NCBI RefSeq assembly: GCF_023646285.1
Contig: NZ_JAMOKX010000001.1
Location: 248,001 to 312,000 of the forward strand
From: Helicobacter colisuis
GTDB lineage: Bacteria; Campylobacterota; Campylobacteria; Campylobacterales; Helicobacteraceae
Length of the DNA stretch: 64,000 nt
Direction of reading: 5' to 3'
Shown here: positions 58,265 to 64,000 of the stretch, piece after piece
Position numbering within the stretch: the first letter of the stretch is position 1
Layout: each line of letters starts with the position of its first letter
The notes under the pieces: generated by a model
Told to the model about the DNA's origin: nothing
Databases searched by the model: none
What the model saw: the letters and a program-made list of their open reading frames with translations, nothing else
Translations under genes and position numbers: made by a program

Positions 58265-59295
58265 TTAAGATTCAAAATATCTATCATATGCTTGCATATG
58301 CCTTTCATGCCCTAAATGAAAGCGAATACAAAGAGTTTGGCACAGAAAAATTTGAAAATGCAGCAGACTTGCTTTCTGCTATTATCATCAAAGGAATCAA
58401 AACACAACTAAAGCGTGAATTAGGACGCACCTATCTTGACAAAACCGAATCATTAAGCTGTTTGCATGGCAAAATAGACATAACAGAATCCATCAAACAA
58501 CAAACGCTTATCAAACACCAACTAATTTGCGCTTATGATGAATTATCTGTTGATTCTTATATGAATCGTATTCTTAAAACAACAATGAAACTTTTATTGC
58601 AATACGATATTGACAAATCAAGAAAAAAAGGGCTGCAAGAACTGCTACTTTATTTCGCAGAAATCAAAACCATTAAAATACACTCAATCAATTGGAGATT
58701 CGCATTCCACCGCAATAATCAAACCTATCAAATGCTTATGTCTATATGCCAACTCATCATCAAAGGGCTTTTGCAAAACACTTCTGATGGCTCATTAAAA
58801 CTAATGGATTTTTTCAACGATCAACAAATGTGCCATCTGCATGAAAGGTTTATCCTTGGATATTACAAAAGGCATTTCTCGCAAATAAAGACTAATTCAC
58901 TGCAAATCAAATGGGCTTTAGATGACAAGTTTGATACGATGCTCCCCACTATGCAAACAGATATTACACTTACTTATAATAATAAAATCCTTATCATTGA
59001 TGCAAAATATTATAATCAAATCACTCAAACTAGATACAATTCAAATACATACCGTTCTCACAACTTGTATCAAATTTTCACCTATGTAAAAAATATGGCA
59101 TCTAGCGACAAAGGCGAAAATAAAGAAGTCTCAGGTATGCTACTCTATGCCAAACCTGATGATGAAATCAATCATGATAGCACTTATATAATGAGTGGCA
59201 ATAAAATTACTATCAAAACCTTGGATTTAAACTGCGATTTTAAAGAAATCGCCAAACAACTTGATTTAATCGCAAAAAATCTTATAGGAATCTAA
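58261..59295 (+). CDS. mcrC: McrC-like nuclease subunit of the 5-methylcytosine restriction system
   Basis: 344 residues with a GTG start overlapping the mcrB end. The N-terminal part (IYHMLAYAFHAL) interacts with McrB in the family. The PD-(D/E)xK nuclease core is TMQTDITLTYNNKILIIDAKYY (split: Asp in MQTDITL, Asp-x-Lys in IIDAKYY). YRSHNLYQIFTYVKN follows. The gene is intact, but its motor subunit carries two stops, so the system is probably inactive. McrBC cuts DNA with methylated cytosine. Confidence 0.85.
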   Translation: MIKIQNIYHMLAYAFHALNESEYKEFGTEKFENAADLLSAIIIKGIKTQLKRELGRTYLDKTESLSCLHGKIDITESIKQQTLIKHQLICAYDELSVDSYMNRILKTTMKLLLQYDIDKSRKKGLQELLLYFAEIKTIKIHSINWRFAFHRNNQTYQMLMSICQLIIKGLLQNTSDGSLKLMDFFNDQQMCHLHERFILGYYKRHFSQIKTNSLQIKWALDDKFDTMLPTMQTDITLTYNNKILIIDAKYYNQITQTRYNSNTYRSHNLYQIFTYVKNMASSDKGENKEVSGMLLYAKPDDEINHDSTYIMSGNKITIKTLDLNCDFKEIAKQLDLIAKNLIGI

Positions 59296-59367
59296 GAATA
59301 CAAAGCCTAAAAACAAAGTCAAAGTGATTTTTAGTAATTCTCATAATATTTTTATTACCTAATACAA

Positions 59368-59392
59368 CCAAACACAATCCTATCTTGTTTGG
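59368..59392 (+). terminator. Hairpin after mcrC
   Basis: CCAAACA (59368-59374) and TGTTTGG (59386-59392) form a 7-bp stem with an 11-base loop, followed by CTATTTTATCTT. Plausible end of the mcrBC transcript. Confidence 0.6.
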
Positions 59393-59612
59393 CTATTTTA
59401 TCTTGCATTCTTACTTATTTTGTATAGGCATTTGACTTTCTTGTTTCCAAACTTGCTTTTTATATCCCGCAAGTCAAAACGAGACACTCCATGATCTTAA
59501 AAAATAGGGAATTTAAATATTTTAGGGGGGATGTTTTTCTTAAAAAGAGTTAAAAAGCATAAGTCATAACCCAAATGAAAATGGATATAATATTTAGTTT
59601 GAAGTTTAAAAA
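59393..59612. other. No supported gene
   Basis: A 220-bp AT-rich stretch without a credible frame. A 20-codon frame from 59491 (MILKNREFKYFRGDV) ends quickly and is not called. Confidence 0.5.
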
Positions 59613-60136
59613 TTAGGATTTATTGCATAATGAAGCAGTTCTGAACATCATATATAAACCATTCATACCTAAACCTATTTTAGTATGTTGCTTTTTATCT
59701 TCTTCAGTTTTCATGTGTTTTCCTCTAACTTCAGAAAGCACCATTTGTAAAGCTTTTTTATGAAAAGGAGCTTCTATATTCGTATTTTCTTTCTCTAAAA
59801 GCCTAAGCATACAAATAATAGATATGGATATTACTAGAATTGCGAGCTCTTTTTGCTCGACATAGAGTGCATCGACTAAAAATACCCATACCAAGCTAAG
59901 ATTTTATAAGGGCAAACATCCTCCACTATAATCTCATAAGCAATAGCATAGTCAATATAATGCTCCAAAATATCACTAATTATCTTTTCTTAAAATTCTT
60001 CACTAATAAAAATTTTTATATTCTTAGCTTGTTTTCCATAGCTTCTTACAAAAGTCTCTTTAAAAAAAGCAATTAAAAAGTGCATTTTATTAACATCAAA
60101 ATGCACAAAAGGCTGGGAATCCTTAGACATTTTCAT
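59613..60136 (-). pseudogene. Decayed gene of unknown function
   Basis: The ATG at 60136 opens MKMSKDSQPFVHFDVN then MHFLIAFFKETF. The frame meets TAA after FISEEF, continues (EKIISDILEHYIDYAIAYEII...), and needs a one-base shift at a T5 tract near 59880 to join the hydrophobic part (ALYVEQKELAILVISISI), which ends GLYMMFRTA. At least two lesions. I do not recognise the family. Its start overlaps the end of the next upstream remnant, as in an operon. Confidence 0.55.
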
Positions 60137-60261
60137 AATTCTTTACAAGAGAAATTACACGCTTACTAGCTTCTTCCGCTTCTTTTTGCATTGCTTCATC
60201 ATCATTCAAACTATACAAAAACTAGCTACCTCTTTACTTCCTCCATTGTGTGGTCTCTCAT
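60123..60261 (-). pseudogene. Small decayed gene upstream of the previous remnant
   Basis: Ends at 60123 with MQKEAEEASKRVISLVKNYENV preceded, in a different frame, by GGSKEVASF. A frameshift at a T-run near 60218 separates them. The ATG at 60261 only gives 11 codons. Unknown function; it overlaps the next remnant by 14 bp. Confidence 0.4.
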
Positions 60262-60785
60262 TTTTATTTGTTGTAAAAATTACTTTTTAATTTTGTGTTT
60301 TTTTCTTTAATTTTTTTCAAAAATCTCTCTTATCCTATCGGCACTTATTATTATCCTTTACTTAATTGATTTGTTGCATTTAGATTTAGTAATTATACAC
60401 AGCTTTTAAGCTTAACATACTTTCTAGCACATTCCAAACTTACTTTTTGGTGGCTAATCCTTGATGAATAAGTGATTTAATCTTACTTCAACTCTTCATC
60501 TCTAAGTAAAGTTTTATAGCCTAAAATATCAAAGAAGCCAACTCTTGCTTTATTTTATCAACTTTCTTTATATTGATTTTTCCTGCAATTCCCAAAATTA
60601 AATAAAAACATAAACAATGAATGCGAGAAATTTAAAGGAGCATTTTGGAATCTTTAGTCATTCCAAATAACATCAATTATTTCTAAAGACTCTTTGGTAT
60701 GAATAATTTTTATTGTTAATATTATTCTCTTTATCTTATTAATACAAAAAGTGCTACAATTTGGTTTTTATTAAAGGAATTAATT
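60262..60785. other. Gene-free stretch with faint coding remains, then the ZIP-transporter promoter
   Basis: On the minus strand, scattered pieces (KVDKIKQELASLIF, KIKSLIHQGLATKK) interrupted by stops suggest a third dead gene between about 60300 and 60560. The last 120 bp is AT-rich, with TACAAT before the zupT-like gene and AAAGGAA as its ribosome-binding site. Confidence 0.35.
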
Positions 60786-61655
60786 ATGGAAATTTTATCT
60801 TGGCAGGTTTTTTATGCCATCATGCTAACATTTTTTGCAGGTGCCTCAAGTGCAATTGGAGCTTTAATTGCTTTCTTTTCATATGCAAATAATACTCGAT
60901 TTTTATCTTTTGGGCTGGGTTTTTCTGCGGGAGTTATGATTTATATTGCTTTTGTAGAGATTCTACCCTCTTCATTGCTAGATTTCAAAACCTATTCTAA
61001 AGATTTTGGCGAAATAATAGGTTTATTATGTTTTTTTGGAGGCTTATTAATCAGCCTACTTATCGATAAACTAATCCCAAAAGAACTTAATCCACACAAT
61101 CCTAAAGATAATGATGAGTTATTAGAGTTAAAAATTTGCCCCATTCCTAGTGGCAAACAAAAACCAAGCTATCATCCTGGAATCTCACAAAGAGAAACTT
61201 TAAAACTTAAACACATGGGGATTTTAACAGCCATTGCCATTGGAATACATAATTTTCCAGAAGGCTTTGCAGTCTTTGCTTCAAGCTTAGATAATCTTTC
61301 ATTTGGTATTATCATCGCACTTGCCATTGCCATTCACAACATTCCTGAAGGTATGGCGGTTTCCCTACCTATTTATCACGCCACAGGCAACAAAAAGAAA
61401 GCTTTCTATTACTCTGCTATTTCTGGACTTGCAGAACCCTTAGGAGCAATCATTGGCGCATTATTTCTATTACCTTTTATGGGAGACTTAACTTTAGCAA
61501 TTACTTTTGCCTTTGTAGCTGGAATTATGGTATTTATCTCATTAGATGAATTACTTCCTGCTTCAAAAAACTATGGAGAAGCACACGATAGCTTATATGG
61601 ATTAATTCTGGGAATGGTAGTCATAGCCTTTAGCCTATTAATTTTAAATCACTAA
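60786..61655 (+). CDS. zupT: ZIP-family metal transporter ZupT
   Basis: A 289-residue inner-membrane protein with eight helices. The double metal-binding motif is present: HNFPEGFAVF (about 157) and HNIPEGMAVS (about 182), followed by GLAEPLGAIIGAL. A variable loop at about 100-140 is Pro/Lys-rich. ZupT imports Zn2+ and other divalent metals (Fe2+, Mn2+). It stands alone and is convergent with the NimA-like gene, 6 bp away. Confidence 0.93.
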   Translation: MEILSWQVFYAIMLTFFAGASSAIGALIAFFSYANNTRFLSFGLGFSAGVMIYIAFVEILPSSLLDFKTYSKDFGEIIGLLCFFGGLLISLLIDKLIPKELNPHNPKDNDELLELKICPIPSGKQKPSYHPGISQRETLKLKHMGILTAIAIGIHNFPEGFAVFASSLDNLSFGIIIALAIAIHNIPEGMAVSLPIYHATGNKKKAFYYSAISGLAEPLGAIIGALFLLPFMGDLTLAITFAFVAGIMVFISLDELLPASKNYGEAHDSLYGLILGMVVIAFSLLILNH

Positions 61656-61661
61656 CAAACC

Positions 61662-62261
61662 TCAAGGTTGGGGGCTAAAATAGCGCATCATTTCAATAGT
61701 TTCTTGATCTAATAAAGTGCCTCTATTAGTCAAATCTCTGATTATTTGTTCTCTAACTTCCTGTTTTAAGTTTTGCCCAAATTTTGCTTTTATGCTTTGA
61801 CTTTCTACCTTTATTGCTCCAACAAATACACCCCTTTCTTGCCCTTTAAATTGACCCAAATCCATATCCAATGAATCATTATGAGATTCATACTTTTGCA
61901 CTAACGACTTTAAAATGCACTTTTTTCTTTGATAATCCGTAATTGTTTCAAAAGTGCCACTTAGATAAACAGAAAAGAAAAATTGCGTAGGAATCATTGT
62001 GTTATTTAAAAAATAAGAAGGAATATAAGAATAAATTTTTGTAGCACTAAAGGAGACTTTTGGATTCTCCTTTAACAAATGATATTTTCTGCCACTTTTT
62101 GCTCCGTGAAAATAGATTTCACCTTCTTCATAGCAAAAACTAATAGGCACTCCATAAGGCTCACCATCAGGGATAACCATCACTCCAAACTCAATTTTTG
62201 CTAACATTGTCTGTAGCATTTGAGAATCAAAACACTCAAATTCACTGCGACGCATTAGCAT
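61662..62261 (-). CDS. NimA-like flavoprotein (pyridoxamine-5'-phosphate-oxidase family)
   Basis: 199 residues with the Nim-type start MRRSEFEC and the FMN-binding beta-barrel (GVMVIPDGEPYGVPISFCYEEG, split core; GEIYFHGAKSGRKYHLL). Relatives reduce nitro compounds or bind haem/FMN; the physiological role is not known. The first two codons (ML) may be dispensable, as MRRSEFE begins the family. It starts 7 bp after nifU. Confidence 0.82.
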   Translation of the reverse strand: MLMRRSEFECFDSQMLQTMLAKIEFGVMVIPDGEPYGVPISFCYEEGEIYFHGAKSGRKYHLLKENPKVSFSATKIYSYIPSYFLNNTMIPTQFFFSVYLSGTFETITDYQRKKCILKSLVQKYESHNDSLDMDLGQFKGQERGVFVGAIKVESQSIKAKFGQNLKQEVREQIIRDLTNRGTLLDQETIEMMRYFSPQP

Positions 62262-62268
62262 TTACTTC

Positions 62269-63249
62269 TCACACAGGGAAAACGCGAATACTAGAATCAA
62301 GCCCTTCTTGCAAAACTGATTCAATGGCAAAAAGCGTTCCTGTCGCACCGCTAGCACAGCCACTGCACGCACCAAGATAGCGGATATAAACATCAGTATG
62401 TCCATCGCTAGAATTTTTAAGCTCGATGATCTCCATATTTCCGCCATCCATCATTAGCATTGGGCGAATTTTTTCATCAATTAAACTCTCAATGGCTTTA
62501 ATTTTTTGAACCAAAGTCATATCAGCAAACTTCAAATCTCCCTTTGATTCTAAATCTGCTTTGTTTTTTAGCGCTTCTTCTTCCATTTCAGCGCGCACAT
62601 CACGCAAAATATCTACAAGATAATATTCTCTCTCTTCGTGTCCTCCAGGTTTAATACAGCTTTTACAGAAAGCCCCTGCTTTAGTGTATTCTGTGATCTC
62701 TTCCACACTTTTTAAATCATTGAGTTTAATCACTTCTTTAATTGTTCCAAGGCTTACTCTAGCGCACTCACACACGATAATTTCATCTTCAAAATCTTCT
62801 GGATTCTTACCCAAATATAAAGCTGCTGCCTTTTTAATAACATCATAAGCCATAACAGAACAATGCATTTTTTGTCCCGGAACTGCTGGAGTATCAGGAT
62901 CATCGCGCAAAGCCTTTTCAACATCAATGTTTGTAATCTTAACTGCCTCTTGCACCTTTTTGCCCAAGCAAAGCTCAACCATCATATCACTACTTGCAAT
63001 AGCAGTCCCACAGCCAAAGCTTTTAAACTTAGCATCCACAATCACATCATTAGAATCCACAAGCCAATATAGCCTTACTGCATCACCACAAGCCTCTGCG
63101 CCATAATCTGCCACAATCAGCTTTAAGCCACGCTCATCAGCTTCTTTTTGCGTGATAACTCCCAAATGAGTTGGATTATCCATTCTCTCGCTAACTTTTT
63201 TACTATAAGCATCCCACAATGCTCCACCAAGTAATTCATTTTTTGCCAT
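62269..63249 (-). CDS. nifU: Iron-sulfur cluster scaffold NifU
   Basis: A 326-residue three-domain scaffold. The IscU-like domain has FGCGTAIASSDMM (about 78-90) and the later Cys in GQKMHCSVMA. The central BFD-type [2Fe-2S] domain follows (IVCECARVS, AGAFCKSCIKPGG), and the C-terminal Nfu domain ends with LGACSGCASGATGT. Helicobacter lacks the Isc system and uses NifU/NifS for general Fe-S assembly. It starts with ATG at 63249, 12 bp from the nifS stop. Confidence 0.95.
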   Translation of the reverse strand: MAKNELLGGALWDAYSKKVSERMDNPTHLGVITQKEADERGLKLIVADYGAEACGDAVRLYWLVDSNDVIVDAKFKSFGCGTAIASSDMMVELCLGKKVQEAVKITNIDVEKALRDDPDTPAVPGQKMHCSVMAYDVIKKAAALYLGKNPEDFEDEIIVCECARVSLGTIKEVIKLNDLKSVEEITEYTKAGAFCKSCIKPGGHEEREYYLVDILRDVRAEMEEEALKNKADLESKGDLKFADMTLVQKIKAIESLIDEKIRPMLMMDGGNMEIIELKNSSDGHTDVYIRYLGACSGCASGATGTLFAIESVLQEGLDSSIRVFPV

Positions 63250-63261
63250 ATTTAATCCTTT

Positions 63262-63999
<738 letters not shown>

Positions 64000-64000
64000 T

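Noticed and set aside
59521-59530. G6 tract as a phase-variation site
   Set aside because: Not inside or next to any gene, so a slip there would change nothing visible.
59491-59553. Short frame MILKNREFKYFRGDV that faintly resembles the start of a SulP-type transporter
   Set aside because: Only 20 codons long with nothing recognisable downstream; too short to support.
61664-61675. AACCTCAAGGTT as a terminator between zupT and the NimA-like gene
   Set aside because: The loop would be only two bases and it overlaps coding sequence.

Overview
The window reads as chromosomal DNA of an AT-rich Helicobacter, probably an enterohepatic species. The gene order supports this. nadK-recN-NFACT and pnp-phosphoribosyltransferase-lptD-RDD-purD match the order I recall from H. 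pylori. Aminotransferase-(two envelope proteins)-TrmH methylase-rsmI-rpmE matches the order I recall from Campylobacter jejuni. The species call is inference; I could not search any database.

Layout. 1-10.3 kb (+): an MFS tail, a pair of dynamin-like GTPases, a J-domain protein and a one-pass membrane protein, running with overlaps into nadK, recN and an NFACT protein. 10.4-14 kb (+): sodB, then a P2-type cation ATPase preceded by an RNA leader that looks like a yybP-ykoY (Mn2+) riboswitch. 14-21.3 kb (-): a CcoI-type copper ATPase, an aminotransferase, two envelope proteins, two rRNA methyltransferases and rpmE. 21.4-26.5 kb: hisS, tsaD, an agmatine-deiminase-like gene, tRNA-Leu(UAG), a YbgC thioesterase and a DUF493 protein.

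26.5-36 kb is an accessory region. A fused restriction-modification-specificity gene is broken into a nuclease head and a methylase/specificity body. Between them lie the N-terminus of a second nuclease-like gene and an apparently intact DUF262/DUF1524 (GmrSD-like) gene. After it comes a 3.5 kb cassette with a transsulfuration enzyme and an amino-acid (probably cystine) ABC transporter. The cassette is flanked by a direct duplication of the last 105 bp of pnp.

36-43.6 kb (-) is core: pnp, lptD, purD and a probable 6S RNA just upstream of purD, followed by a (+) cytochrome c. 43.6-54.4 kb: an ABC-F ATPase, a pstSCAB plus response regulator and sensor kinase cluster with a Pho-box-like repeat in front and a PstS whose two halves are swapped (circular permutation), then guaB, gatA and a clear SRP RNA. 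54.4-60.7 kb is a decay zone: a TonB-dependent (copper-receptor-like) pseudogene, an McrB gene with two in-frame TAA codons next to an intact McrC, and remnants of unknown genes. 60.8-64 kb: a ZIP metal transporter, a NimA-like flavoprotein, nifU and the end of nifS.

Metal handling recurs across the window: a Mn2+-type riboswitch with its ATPase, sodB, CcoI, a dead copper receptor, ZupT and NifU/NifS. The accessory parts are dominated by restriction systems, most of them broken. No rRNA operon, CRISPR array, insertion sequence or prophage was seen.
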